Below, piece after piece: positions 1-12,436 of a DNA stretch of 64,000 bases. Made by a program: the position numbers and the translations under genes. How positions within the stretch are numbered: position 1 is the first letter of the stretch; every line of letters starts with the position of its first letter. Source of the DNA: Erythrophleum ivorense (lineage: Eukaryota > Streptophyta > Magnoliopsida > Fabales > Fabaceae); contig JAIUCV010000583.1 in NCBI GenBank assembly GCA_026724425.1, positions 1-64,000 of the forward strand. Direction: 5' to 3'. The notes under the pieces are model-generated. The model had not been told where the DNA came from. It was given only the letters and a program-made list of their open reading frames with translations, and ran no database searches.

Positions 1-38
1 CTCTCTCTCTTTTTGGGGAAAGTGGATTTTCCTCCTTA

Positions 39-1869
39 GACCATGTGCAAAGGTGAGCGCTTGGTGGGACGCTTACATAATTTTGCAATTAAAAAAAAAA
101 AACAAATCGATTAAAAAGAAGATGCGCTGCTTAAATTGCATCGACTAAGCTCCGCAGCTTACGTATACGTGGCGAAGCTGAATATTAAGGCAAAAAAACA
201 AAAATGCGTTTTCTTTCTCATTTATTTTTTCCCCTTCTCTCTCTCTGGTTGCGACAATTCTCCATGGCGATCCCGCGATCCCTTTCCTCTTTGTAGTCCG
301 AATCGCCGGCGATTTGCTCCTCATCGCCGGCGTTTTTCCGGTGGTTGGGTGTCGGAACTCATGTGGTGGTGAATCGAATCGGCAGAAAATCTAGTAGCTG
401 GTTGGGTGTTGGAACTCATGTGGTTTCCGGTGGTTGGGTGTTAAGGTATGTTCCTCTATCGGTTGTAGATAGTGATTAATTAGGGTTCTAGAGGTCAATT
501 AAAGTTTGAAAAGAGCGTTTATACCTCTTATATATTGTTGATTTGGTTTCTAAAATTCATGATTGTTTACAAGTTTCATGGAAATTTGGTCATGGAAATT
601 GTAATCTGAATAGCATGTTTTTTGGTCATGGAAATTGTAATCTTCTACTCATCGAAATCATGGTTCCTAGTTAAATACCTATTCGGATTTTTGAAGTTTT
701 TGAAGCATCGTGTTTCTAGTTATTCGTTACTTGTTTGTTTCTTTGTGATGGTTGATGCTTGTCTTTAATCTCCTACTTGAACTTTCTGCTTGTCTGTAAA
801 CTTGTACTTGAACTTTCTAGTTGTTGTTTCAAATCAATTCTTTTAGTTGATATTAATGCATATTAGTGTTAGTTTATGGTTTAGGGTGTGATGAATGCAC
901 TTTGCGATGGATGGCAATGGTTTCCATTTATTGTGTAGCCTTAAACAGAAACAGAGCATCACATCGCTTTCAATTTCTTGCATCAATATAGGAGCTAGTA
1001 TTAGCTATTGTGTTAAATCAAGCTAGTATTAGCTATTGTGTTTAATCATCATGAATTCATTTTTCACCCACCTTTCGGAACATCTCTCGGTTAGATAATA
1101 AGTTGAGTGTTAGAGCAATAAGTTTTAGCTATTGGTGTTAGTTGAGTCTGATATGAATGCCCTCGGTTACTATATAGTTCTCATCACCTTTCGGAACATC
1201 TCTTATTCTCTTTCACATCATCTTTCTGTTTCTTATCATATTCTAAACCATTTCAAATGAATCCATTTCCTCAAGCCCCCTGCTTCGTTGATCTCTTGAA
1301 TAGTCAACAAGAACCTTCTGGATCATCACAAGTCCCTATCTTCAGCTCTCAATTTTCCGAGGCTCCATTCTACGGTGTAGACACACTTGGGAGGCACGCA
1401 CGCCTGCAGAACGGAAAGAAAGGAACAAGTGGAGTCCAACCGATGATATTGTGCTCATCAGCGCATGGCTGAACACGAGCAAAGATCCGGTTGTCGGCAA
1501 GAGCAAAAGTCAGGGGGCATTCTGGAAACGGATTGCAGATTATGTTGCCAAAAGTGATAAGGTTGACAAATGTTGGAATTGTTGAAAATACTTAAGATTC
1601 CGACGAAGTTATTTTTTTTTTTTATGTTTTCGAAATATATGTTTAAAATGTTTGTATGACAATGATGTTTGATATTTCAATTAATGCAATGAATTTTATG
1701 TTTTCTTCATCGGATAAAATTAAATTTTTTGTTTTCTTAAGCATCCGAAAATAAGCACCTTCCATTGCAGCAAGTGAAAAAAGAGAAATCTTATGTTAAT
1801 GCTTAACTTATTTTTATTAATAAAATATATGCTAAGCTCCTTCTTAAGCTTCTTCCCATTGCACTGCTC
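39..1869. mobile_element. PIF/Harbinger-like DNA transposon, decayed, with TTA target-site duplication
   Basis: The left end at 39 (GACCATGTGCAAAGGTG) and the reverse complement of the right end at 1869 (GAGCAGTGCAATGGGAAG) are imperfect terminal inverted repeats. Similarity continues inward for about 45 bp (an AGCTT-like block, then GGACGCTTACAT against GGAGCTTAGCAT). Both ends are flanked by TTA (36-38 and 1870-1872), the 3-bp duplication typical of PIF/Harbinger. The interior holds a broken Myb/SANT-like ORF and no DDE transposase, so the 1.83-kb element is a non-autonomous remnant. The low TIR identity suggests age. Seen: ends, TSD, ORF. Known: the 3-bp TTA/TAA preference and an accessory Myb-like ORF in this superfamily. 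Confidence 0.7.
1257..1585 (+). pseudogene. Myb/SANT-like ORF of a Harbinger element (often annotated 'glutathione S-transferase T3-like')
   Basis: The first part, from ATG 1257, reads a Pro/Gln/Ser-rich leader. It must change frame near 1400 to continue as KWSPTDDIVLISAWLNTSKD (starting about 1427) and then FWKRIADYVAKS, ending at TGA 1583-1585. This W-S-P-x-D-D-x-x-L-I-x-x-W block is the N-terminal half of the Myb/SANT domain in a family abundant in Brassicaceae and associated with PIF/Harbinger elements, where it probably helps the transposase bind DNA. The C-terminal half is missing. The frameshift and truncation make it a pseudogene. Family recognition is from the motif only. Confidence 0.65.
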
Positions 1870-1872
1870 TTA

Positions 1873-2930
1873 GTTTTCTTGTTGATTTCCCACATTTCAT
1901 TTGTTCTTTTGTAAATTTCTTAATTTTCCTATGATTTTAATTTTTTTTTTTGCTATCATATCATATGTTGATAAGCTTGCATCAAATGTGAGAAGCATTT
2001 GTTCTCGCCAAGGGCATTGCCAACCATGGAGAACGGTTATATATCCTACTGCTCGAAATAGTCACTCGATTGTAGAAAACCGAGCCTCTCATTTTTGTCT
2101 TTTTTTGTCAACAATCTCAGTTCCTAAAACGGTTCAGAAATCCAAACTGAAGGAACAAACTTTATATAATAGAATCATGAAGAGATCTCATACACTCCCT
2201 AGTAGCATGCAATGTTTGCCTTTGTATTATTTGCTCTATAGGAGATAGCAAAGGAAGAGAACCTTCTTTGACACCTGTCAATTTCTTCTATGAGAATTGA
2301 GAACCCCAACCACTCATCTGGGTTAGTCAGTTAGTCACTAAAGAAGGTGTCGAAGAAATTTCTTGCATGCCGTTGTTATGCCGCCTTCCATTAACTTGCC
2401 GCCGATTCTGCTAGAGTAATGAGCTCCTGGGGATCTCGGTCCACATTGGAAAATAATTTTCTCATTTGTGATTTCCAGATATACCAAATCAGCCAAACAA
2501 GATATTGAGTCGAGGATAGCTAGCTCTTGCTAGGCTTGGACGCTTGGTGTATCCGATCCGTTCGGTTCAAACAGTTCAAGTGTCATGTAACTTGGATATG
2601 AAAGAAGGACCAAATTTAAACCAAAATAAATTCGGTTCATTTCGATCTGGACCATCTGGTTATGTTAAAGAAGAACCAAAATATAATTCAGGTAAATATT
2701 GATGAAATTCCGGTTCAATATTTAATATTATGTCTTGGAACTATTGCCTTTAACTCCTTGCAAATTGCAAGTTTGCAACCATTTAAATTCATAATTACGA
2801 TACACATCCTTCATTCTCGTGTTTTCACTTTTCTCCCAACTCTCTCCGGAAGATTATGAATTAATCATTCATCTATAACCCCCACCATTTCGTTTATTTG
2901 CAAAACAAGCAATTAAAATCTCAAGATCAT
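1873..2930. other. Intergenic stretch with no recognisable feature
   Basis: This is AT-rich DNA between the Harbinger remnant and the 3' end of the alkenal reductase gene. Open frames are short, show no domain and have low-complexity composition. I found no terminal repeats, RNA gene or conserved peptide. It probably holds the 3' flank of the reductase gene. Confidence 0.5.
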
Positions 2931-3007
2931 GTTCGTGAAACACTCTTTCTCAGCTGCTGGTTTTCAAAATACCTTTCACTTTGGTCAGGTAGGACACATA
3001 ACATGGC

Positions 3008-3013
3008 TTTATT
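3008..3013 (-). promoter_or_regulatory. Candidate poly(A) signal of the alkenal reductase gene
   Basis: AATAAA on the minus strand, about 44 nt past the stop codon at 3057, at a plausible distance for a plant near-upstream element. It is assigned from motif and position only. Confidence 0.4.
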
Positions 3014-3056
3014 GGCTTCATTCAGAACATAACACTGCAATATACTTTCAAAACCT

Positions 3057-4837
3057 TCACTCTACAGCAACCCGAACGACCTGTTTACCGATATTCTTCC
3101 CGAAAAACAACCCGGCAAGCGCCCCGGGAGCGAGCTCGAGACCTTCGCACATATCTTCAATGTACACAATCTTCCCTTCTTTATAATATCCTTTCACACG
3201 CTCAAGAAACTCTGGGAAAATATGGAGGTAATCGCTCTGCAAGAACCCTTCTAACCTTACGCGTTTGGGGATCGCGTTGTACAAGTTGTTGATTCCTTGT
3301 GATGATGAAGAACTTGAGAGGCTCTGCAAAGACACCATCCCGCAGAGCGCGATTCTTCCGCGAACTTTCATGTTGAGAAGCACTGCCTCAAGCATGGATC
3401 CACCAACATTGTCGAAGTAGATATTGATTCCCTCCGGGAAATACCTGTTTAGGTAAAGATGAAAAACATTTCAACCTATTAAGAACACTAATTCATTGAG
3501 CTGAGATCTTGCAATGTATCTACCTCTTTAAAGTAGTATCAAGATCAGCTTCTTCCTTATAGTTAAAAGCTTCATCAAACCCAAGCTTGCTTTTAAGAAG
3601 ATCAACCTGAAATATAATCCCATGTATAAGTTACTTGCTTCCCACGGAAAATGTTGCTGAGGCAAATTAAGTAACAACCTTTTGCTTACTACCGGCGCTG
3701 CCAACAACGTAGCAGCCGTGCAACTTAGCTAGCTGACCAACAAGTTGTCCTACTGCACCTGAAGCTGCGGAGACAAAAACACTCTCCCCTTTCTTCGGAG
3801 AACATATCTCGTAAAACCCCGCATACGCTGTAAATCCAGCCATCCCTGTAAAAACTTACAAGATAACAAAAAACTGTTTAAGAACAAACAAAATGATTTG
3901 ATTCAAGAAGATGAGCTCAGTACCAAGAAGTCCAAGATGATAAGAGAGTGGAATGTGGTCGTCGTCGTCTAATTGAATCTTTCTCAACTGCAGCTCATTT
4001 GAGCTACGAAGTAAACTGTATTCTTCCCAACCCGTGATCCCGGAGGTTATGTCGCCGGGTTTATAGTTAGCGTCATCTGAATCTATCACTTTCGCTAAAC
4101 CGAAACCTTCGATACGCTGCATCAAGATTTGAAAAAACTACCAGTTGCTTAGCCGCTATATAGCAATGGAGAAGTCAAGCCAAGAATTAACATTCATCAA
4201 AGAATGTGACCAATTCAGTGACAACTACTCAAAGAACAGTCTAAAAATCGAACACTTGGTGAGCAAAATTTCTGCAATACACGATCCAATTTCTCTACAA
4301 ATTCCTCTTCATTCAAAGAGCAAAATAATATCCAGAAAAAAACAATCATAGATTCAATCGCCACAAAACTGAAAATAAGGTGTTCTCTAGTTCAGGCAAA
4401 ACATCGAACACTTGGTGTGCAAAAATCTCTCTAATACAAAGAAAGAAACTTTCTCTTTTAAGTCTTAACACATTCATCTTCAATCACGAACAAAATTGAG
4501 CTCCGAAAGAGAAAACCAATACCGAAGAACACCAATTACAGATTCAACTTCCACAGAACAGAATAAAGTTTCAAAATTTGGGTGGTGTGTAATATATATA
4601 TACTTGACCAGGAACAAAAGGCGGGAGGTAGGAGCCGCGAAAATCTCGCATACGACCTCGCATGTAAGGATCACAAGACAAGTAGAGATTTTTAACGAGG
4701 AAACATGAAGATCCTTTTGGTGCCTTAAGCATAATTTTGTCTCCGAGCTTCACTTCCATGTCTGTTTCTTTAGGAATGCCATCTACATACTTCTTGAGTA
4801 TCACTTGTTTGTTCTCCACCATTGCAACTTCTTCCAT
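3057..4837 (-). CDS. NADPH-dependent 2-alkenal reductase (zinc-independent MDR family), five exons
   Basis: Exons on the minus strand: 4837-4604, 4116-3924, 3845-3679, 3606-3524 and 3444-3057. All four introns are GT-AG; the last three are 72-79 bp. The joined frame is 1065 nt, giving 354 residues against about 345 for Arabidopsis AER proteins. Visible family marks: NKQVILKKYVDGIPKE near the N-terminus; YLSCDPYMRGRM (substrate side); the nucleotide-binding segment ending FVSAASGAVGQLVGQLAKL (A-x-x-G-x-V-G); GSAGSKQKV; YFDNVGG; and the C-terminal GKNIGKQVVRVA. These enzymes reduce the alpha,beta double bond of reactive carbonyls such as 4-hydroxynonenal with NADPH and are usually cytosolic. 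I chose ATG 4837 (MEEVAMVENKQ): the longer frame from 4867 only adds a lysine run translated from a poly-A tract. No defect is visible. It is the only ordinary housekeeping-type gene in the window. Confidence 0.93.
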
Positions 4838-5735
4838 TTCTTTTTTTTTTTTTTTTTTTTGTGGCAAAAATTGTCTGTAAATTCGAGTTTGTAATGAAGA
4901 AGAAGAAGAAGGATAATGATGAGTTGCAAATTTGTTTTTGTTTTAGGGGTGAGGGTTTGGTAAGATGAGTGATTCTCGTTGCTTTATTAGTTTTGGTTTT
5001 AAAGTCATTCAATGTACCAACTACAAAAGCTTTTTCAACTGTATTAGCTTCTTCCTCTTTCAAAGAAGTGAAAAATACAAAGTCTATCAGGAATCATGAG
5101 CTTTCAACTAAAAACAAATTGTAAATGAGTGGAATCATTCATGGCTTTAAATCACTTAAGAAGACACACACGTCTTGAGTAGACCAGAAAGGCAGAAACT
5201 ATAAGTTCTTCTTCCTAATTTCCTCTTTGGTCTACAATCACAGTTTACAAACCAACACACACGGTTTTGTGTCACCGAACAGACTCATGCTCTCCAACAA
5301 CGACCAGAACTTTGTTTTTCTTTCACTTCTCTCAACAAAATAATAATCAAAATTTAATTTGTTTTACTAAATAAATTGATTTAAACTTTATAGCCACATC
5401 GTTATTAATCAACGGAAAATGAATTTTTTTTTTATGGTAAAAACTCGGAAGTTTAGTTTGAAGTGAAAGTTTCTTCAGTTTGATATGGTTTAAAAATTTA
5501 CATTAAAATGTCTTGGGAGTTTAAAGTGCTGGTGACTTGTATTTTGGTAGTTAAAAATGCAATTTTCCCTACTATTTAAACGACATAAGTAAAATAATTT
5601 CTCTACTGTTGTGAATCGATCCAACTTTTGCGTTTCGTAATACCTCACAAATTCTCATGTGTGTCAGCTCACTCGTTTGTAAGAACACAAAAGTAAGAAA
5701 AACAGAACAAAGAAACAAGACACGGTTATTAATGC
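4838..5735. other. 5' leader and upstream region of the alkenal reductase gene
   Basis: Immediately upstream of the chosen start is a 19-bp T run on the plus strand (poly-A in the mRNA leader), then AT-rich DNA with no domain-bearing frame. A TATAAAG on the minus strand (about 5391-5385) is about 550 bp from the start codon, too far to name with confidence as the core promoter. Nothing else is recognisable. Confidence 0.4.
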
Positions 5736-6250
5736 CGGCCTATCACTCTGATAGTAAAATCTACTATGGGGCCAAAATCAGCGCTTTCATAAACGCTATG
5801 TTAGTCAGAGCTATTATAGAGACACTGCATATCATAGCGTTTTTTTTACTATAGCGCACGTTCAGCGCTATATTGTTGTATATAATAACACAGGGAAATC
5901 ACTATTTTTTGTTTTTTTTTGTAGCTTTATTTCTTTGCTATTTTAATATTTTGGGCTGCGGGCTCTCAGCCCCCCCAACTAATCGATTTCTGTCGAGATA
6001 ACACCAATTGGTTTCACCTATATTCAACCATATGCATATCTTACTTTGCTAAGCATTAGTCGAGCAATCAGAATTTGCACTAAAGTTGTATTACTAATCT
6101 CAAAATCCATACACCTTAATCCTCAATCCTTAATCCACCGGGCTGAATTCAAGTCTTACCTAACATTACAACAACACTGTCTCTCATTCTAACACTTAAA
6201 AGATGTTATGAAACAAAATGAGAAACTAAGCGAGAAGGTCTTCTACCAGT

Positions 6251-7865
6251 TTAGACGATCAACACTGTATCCTTCGGCCATGCTATAGTACTGCCAATTG
6301 CATCTTCCATACATTCAATATAAGAAGAAGGCCTCCACACAGCTGCATCACTCACCTTGACAACATCAACCCATACACGTACTGCATTAGGGTCCAAAGG
6401 AACAAAGTGGACTGTCAGTTCTGGATTGTCTGAAGCCCATCGACCTTCTGCAACAGCCCTACTCTCTCCAGTAATATCCATCAGAATGCACTTCTGATTT
6501 TCCTGGACATCTCCTTCTGGCTTGTTATACTGCATAAACAAATTAACTATAAATCGACAGACATAACCAACATAAGAACGCATCAACTCTATTGCCACTA
6601 GCATACCTGAGAAGACGATTGTGAAGGTTGTTAAGGATTCTTCATAGGAGCTGATGGAGTTGCAGTATTTACCTCAACTGGATAGCTTGTATTTGGTGTC
6701 TCTGGCATGTCTCCACCGAAGTCAACTCTGTTTAAAGGCCATGCTACGAATGATTTCAAAGAGTCCTCAAGATTTGTAAGTTCTGCTGTTGGCCTCCATA
6801 GAAATGTATCAGGGTTTATGACTACATCCACAAACACTTTGACAGCATTAGGACCAAGAGGAAGTCCATTAACTAGTGCTTTGGGGTCAGCAGATTGCCA
6901 TCGGCCTTCAGCAACAAATTCTTCGTCATTCCAAGTCCAGTCCATTAGTTTACAGAGGTTTGTAGAACTTGAGTTTGGGCTTTGTAAAACACATGCATAA
7001 AACATTCCAAAGCTAACTCAACGAACACTTATATTGACAATTCATGACCAGCTATATACAGTTAACAAATGCGAAGCTATGTATTTGAAATAATAAAATC
7101 TAACCTTAAGCGCAATGTCTTTTGGTTCGACGCCATGATCAATGCATACAGTAAAATTCACAGGCCAAGCAATAATTTCTCCAACAACTTGTGAAATATT
7201 GAACATGTCAGGTGCAGGTCTCCAAAGAAATGCATCCGAGTTAGATGGCATTCTCAACCAAAACCTTGAAAGAATTAGGCCCCAAGGGAATATCATTGAT
7301 GAAGTCCTCAGGATCCGAAGAAAGTATACGCACCTCCGCTACTTTGGCATCAGAACCAGACCAATCATATAATATACATTTGAGTTGTGCTTTTTTGTTT
7401 ACGCTCTACAAGAATTCCAAAAAAAAACACGGTTAAATATCTTCAAGCGATTTGTAAGACTACAATAGAACGACAAGAATACTACTTACTCTTGGTGCAG
7501 AGTTTTCACCGACTTCGGCTTCTGGTCTCTGCAAATAATAGAAAACGAGATTACATAGTTATAATTTAATTGTCAATCCATGCGAGAAGACTTTTACTGA
7601 TTTTCACTAACCTGTTTCTCATTCTCGCGAGCGTCTCTTGCAAGTCTTGCACTTGTTGCTGCAAGTGCACTTGGTTTTGTTGCATTTCAGTCATATACTT
7701 ATTGTTCATTTGGAAACAAGTATATCTGCTCATACTCATCCCTCTACCCATTGCCCTCAACCGACCAGGATTATCAGGTCCTAAGACCTTAGTAAGGAGA
7801 TCTTCCTTTGGGTTTGTTGATGTTGCTGAAGGATTTTCTGCTTCAACTAACTCATACGCCTTTTT
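6251..7865 (-). pseudogene. CACTA-encoded protein, 3' part: coiled-coil segment and three DUF8039 domains
   Basis: This continues the gene whose upstream exons lie at 12707-13132. Exon 7865-7612 encodes KKAYELVEAEN, then LGPDNPGRLRAMGRG and a Gln-rich coiled coil (MTEMQQNQVHLQQQVQDLQE), typical of Ptta/En/Spm-type proteins. A short exon (about 7528-7493) follows. Three DUF8039-like repeats then share the pattern C-x-L-x-D-W, VAEGRW, PLGPNAVxVxVDVV, LWRP and IAWP: repeat 1 at about 7395-7110, repeat 2 at about 6995-6680, repeat 3 at about 6531-6251. Repeat 1 has a one-base insertion near 7248 that breaks the frame before SDAFLWRP. An in-frame TAA near 6645 may be avoided by splicing at 6671. 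Apart from these the reading frame and splice phases agree. The biochemical role of DUF8039 is not known to me. Confidence 0.6.
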
Positions 7866-7923
7866 CTGACAAAGGATTTATACTTATGTAATAATTTGCT
7901 ACAAATTTAATGAACGTATATTG

Positions 7924-8183
7924 TATAGAATCACGATATCAAGAAACACCAAAGCTTTAATAAGAATAACTCTCTTATTATCTTAAGGAAAATCACTCAA
8001 AACCTTAAGCTCACAAATCTCATAAGTTGTGCCACATATTAGCACATCCTTATATAGGGAAACATAACTCCAAAACCCTATTCTAGATAACTCCTAGATA
8101 AAAGGAAAACTCCCATATATATATTTAGATTCTCCTAAATATACTTTGCTTGAACCTCAAGCTATTTCAAGCTTACAACAACA
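7924..8183 (-). repeat. 3' LTR of the 7.9-12.7 kb copia element
   Basis: 260 bp, matching 12437-12692 at every aligned base except for one extra AT-repeat step of 4 bp near 8120. Confidence 0.93.
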
Positions 8184-11100
8184 TTCTCCCCCTTAAGCTT
8201 GAAATTGTCTTCTCTCATGTCTTGGACTCTAATAAGATTCTTCATTTCTCTAAACTTGATTCTTCCAAGTGCTTTTGTTAATATATCAGCCTTTTGTTCA
8301 TTTCCTGGAACATGCTTGACCTCTACTTGCTCTCTTTCAACACATTCACGAATGAAGTGGTATCTCGTGTGTATATGCTTGCTTCGGCCATGAAACACTG
8401 GGTTCTTGGTGAGGGCTATTGCAGATTTGTTGTCCACTTGAATGATCACCTTCTCGCACTCCTCTCCATTAATCTCGGCAAAGAGTTCCTGTAACCAGAT
8501 CGCTTGTTTTGCTGCCTCTGTTGCTGCCATGAACTCGGCCTCGCAAGATGATAACGCCACTGTCTCCTGCTTTTGGGAACACCACGTAATAGGACATTGA
8601 GCAAAGTAGAATATGTGACCTGTTGTGCTTTTCCCATCATCAACATCAACATTGTGGCTGCTGTCGCTATAGCCAACCAGACCACCTGCACCGTCTCCGT
8701 TTGCTCGTTTGAACACAAGGCCATGTGACACAGTTCCTCGTAAGTATCTTAGGACTTGCTTTAATGCTACTCCATGAGACTCCTTTGGCTCCTGCATATA
8801 ACGACTAAGAACACCAACACTAAAGGAGAGATCTGGTCGAGTGTGAAGTAAATATCGGAGGCATCCAATACTCCTTCTGTACTCCTTTGCATCAATGCAT
8901 TTTTCTTCTAATCCTTTTGACAGCTTCACATTCGGATCCATTGGTACTTGAGTTGCATTACACTCACTCATTTCAGCTTCTTCGAGAATTTTACAAGCGT
9001 ATCTTTCTTGCTTCAGTGTTACTCCATCATCATATTTGATCACCTCTATGCCAAGATAATAAGTTAATCTTCCAAGATCACTCATCTCAAACTTTTCAGC
9101 CATTTCCTTCTTAAAGTTCTCGATTATTTTCATGCTAGATCCTGTGACTAACAAGTCATTTACATAAACAGCAACAATAAGAAGATGTGCACTTACTTTC
9201 TTTCGATAGAGTGATGGTTCCTTGGAACACTTAACAAAGCCTAACTCCTTTAGAGTCTTGTTCAGTTTCTCATTCCAAGCTCGCGGAGCTTGTTTCAGCC
9301 CATAAAGCGCCTTCTTTAACTTGTACACCTTATTCTCATTCCCTTTGACAACAAAACCTTCAGGTTGCATCACATACACTTCCTCCTTTAAATCACCATG
9401 AAGGAATGCAGTCTTGACGTCAAGATGGTGTACCTCCCAATCGTTTGTTGCTGCCAAGCTATGAGAAAACGAATAGTCTCAATGCGAGCTACAGGAGCGA
9501 AGACTTCATCAAAATCTATTCCTTCTCTTTGACATAACCCTTGGCCACCAGCCTAGCCTTATGCTTGTTAATGCTTCCATCAGGTTTACGTTTTAGCTAG
9601 AAAACCCATTTCAGCCCTATCGGCTTCGCTCCAATTGGTAGATCAATCAAATCCCAACACTTGTTCTTGATAATGGAGGCAATCTCATCCTCACATGCAA
9701 TTATCCACTCTTTTGAGTCTTTTTCTTCATTAAAATCCCAAGGCTCTTCGTTTATGAGGATCAGGAGCCTCTCGCACTCTATCTCTGCCATAAGAACGTA
9801 ATCCTTCAAGTAGTTTGGCTTCACTCTTGATCTCGTAGACCTTCTCAAATGTGGCTGCTCTAGTTCTTCACTAAGGTCATCATGTTCTTCTTCAACTTCC
9901 TCTGTCTCTTCATTCGTCACGTCTTCACTCATGTCTCGAGTGGCGTGAGTATCTTCTTCTTGATCCTCCAAGATTTCCGATTCTCTTATACCTCTGTTTC
10001 CAAACTCTCCCAATCTAATGTTGAACGACTCAGAGTTTGCCCAACTTTCTTTTTCATTTACACTATCATTCCAGCTCCATCCTTTTCTCTCATCAAATAT
10101 CACATCACGACTCACAACTATTCTCTTAGTTGTGGGATCAAGTAGACGATAGGCTTTAGAACCCGGTTCTGTTCCTAAGTGCACCAAAACTCTCGATCTA
10201 TCATCAAGTTTCTTTCTCCCAGCAGCTTCAGTCCTTGTATACCCGATGCATCCAAAGACTCTAAGGTGATCGAGGTTTGGTTTGTTCCCTTTAAGCACTT
10301 CATATGGCGTTTTCTTCACAAGTGATCTTGTGGCAACTCTGTTGATGAGATACGTAGCATGTCTCACTGCCTCACCCCACAAGTAGTTTGGCATGCTCAT
10401 GTGTTTCAAGATACTCCTCGTCATCTCCAACAATGTTCGATTACGTCTCTCTACTACTCCATTCTGTTGTGGAGAATAAGGTGCAGTCAAATGTCTCTTG
10501 ATGCCATGTTTATCACAATAAGTTTGAAACTCAAGAGACGCAAACTCTCCTCCTCTATCTGTTCGAAACGTTTTGATCATAGTTCTCGTTTCTTGCTCTG
10601 CAAGTTTCTTGAATATCTTGAACTTGTCAAGCGCTTCACTCTTCTCCTTCAACAGATATCCACATGTAGCGTGAGTGATCATCTATGAGTACAAACACAT
10701 ACCTTTTGTGAGCTGGTGTGGATGGTGTGATGGGTCCACAGAGATCCCCATGAACAAGCTCAAGAGGTTGAGTAGCTCGATATAGGGTAGCTTGTGGAAA
10801 GGATTGTCTTGTCTGTTTTCCAAGTAGACAAGATGCACAGGTTTCTTTCTCAATGCTGATACTTGGTATACCGAATACTAGCTCCTCCTTGATCATCATC
10901 TTCATTGTCTCCATATTAATGTGACCCAGCCGTGCGTGCCACTTGGTTGATTCGGTAGGTAGCATTAGTTGGAGACATTTGGTGCTTTCAACTTCCAGAA
11001 GCACTTTATACAAGCGATTCCTAGACCTCATCGTTCTTAATTGCGGTTTACCCGATCTATCATAAAGTATGAGTCGATCCTCCTTCATCCGCACTTCACA

Positions 11101-12370
11101 ACCCGCTTCTGTTGCCTGACCAAAGACTCACTATGTTGCTCTTCAAATATGGTATGTAATAAACGTTGTGCAGCATCTTTCGTTCACCATTGTTAACCAC
11201 AAAGCATATCGACCCTTTTCCTTTGATATCGATACGAGTGTCATCACCAAACCTCACTTTTCCCGTGATTGTCTCGTCAAGGATCACAAAGAAAGATAGA
11301 TTTCCACTCATATGGTTACTAGCTCCATTATCTAAGTACCATACATTACCCGTGTCTTGCTCAGCGTCAAAGACTCTTGGTTTTACCTTATTCTCATTAA
11401 GAAGCACCACCTCATGCATCATCAAATCGTCAGCCTTTTGAGTGTCATCATCCTTCTTCTCCTTCTCCTCCGTTTCTTGTAACTTAAGCAACCTATCAGG
11501 ACAGTCAGAGGCGTAATGTCCTTGTTTATCACACCGATAGCATGTAATCCGTGCGACATACTCTTTATCGCTCAATTATCTGAAATTTCCACCTTGATAG
11601 CCTCCGTTTCTACCTCGACCTCTTCCTCTCCAATTAAAACGACCGCCTCGTCCTCTTCCTCTGTTACCTCCGTAAGTTCCTTGATTTTGGGGTGTGCCTG
11701 TGTTCGCATACATGAGTTTACTCGGATCATCATGATGCTCTTCTTCTTCTTTGCCAATTCTTTCCTCATAGGCCTTCAATCTCCCCACAATATCTTCAAA
11801 GCTGGTCTTGTTAAGGTCAAGAACTTGTTCAAGAGCAGCAATAATGTGTATGAATCTTCTTGGAGGTAAACTATTGAGAAACTTTTTTACAAGTTTTGAT
11901 TCCTCAATATTTTCTCCAAGAGCAGTGGAGTTGGAGGATATCTCCGAGAGTTTTCCTACAAACTCATCGATTGTATCACTTTCCTTCATCTTGAGTCTAT
12001 CAAAGTCAGCTACTAGGGTTTGTAACCTAGCCTCTCTTACTCTCTCAGCTCCGACATGTCTCGATTTTACAGCCTCCCATATTGCTTTCGCTGTATCTAA
12101 ATCTCCAACTTGTAGAATCAAGGCTTCCGGTATAGATTGAAATAGTAGAGCAATCGCCATGATATTTTTGTCTTCGTCTATTATTCCGGGATCGATGGTC
12201 TCCCACACCTTGTGTAATTTCAGCAACACCTTCATCCTTATAGACCACACCGTATGATTCATATTACTCAGCATCGGACATCGTATAGAGGGAGGTCCAC
12301 CTTCTTTTGAGTTGATTTCAGCAACCCTGGCACCGCTGCTTTCAACCAATTCTTTCTTCTCGTCACTCAT
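8162..12370 (-). pseudogene. Copia gag-pol polyprotein with multiple frameshifts and stops
   Basis: Gag starts at ATG 12370 and ends in a Gly/Arg-rich tail at an in-frame TAA (11578-11576). The same frame resumes with the zinc knuckle CYRCDKQGHYASDC and protease motif LDNGASNHM. A one-base insertion near 11107 shifts into gag-pre-integrase (WHARLGHINMETM, then CASCLLGK). A shift near 10660 leads to the integrase core (HGDLCGP, RTDRGGEF, QQNGVVERRNRTL). TAG at 9599-9597 interrupts KWVF-LKRKPDG. One-base losses near 9528 and 9445 precede the rest of reverse transcriptase (MDVKTAFLHGDLKEEVYVMQ, AVYVNDLLVTG) and RNase H to TAA 8164-8162. The RT active site reads YVND rather than YVDD. The last codons overlap the PPT and run about seven codons into the LTR. 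Confidence 0.9.
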
Positions 12371-12436
12371 AGTTCACACGATCTCTCAACACACTTTGTT
12401 GGGAGTTCTAGCTCTTCCTGAAGCTCTGATACCAAT

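Noticed and set aside
1901..2859. Short ORFs between the Harbinger remnant and the reductase gene
   Set aside because: AT-rich, no conserved motif, length expected by chance.
4837..4867. Start of the alkenal reductase at ATG 4867
   Set aside because: It only adds a Lys-rich string translated from a poly-A run; ATG 4837 gives the family-like N-terminus.
5746..5760. CACTCTGATAG as the left CACTA terminus
   Set aside because: It does not match the right end at 22390, and the flanking trinucleotides do not form a target duplication.
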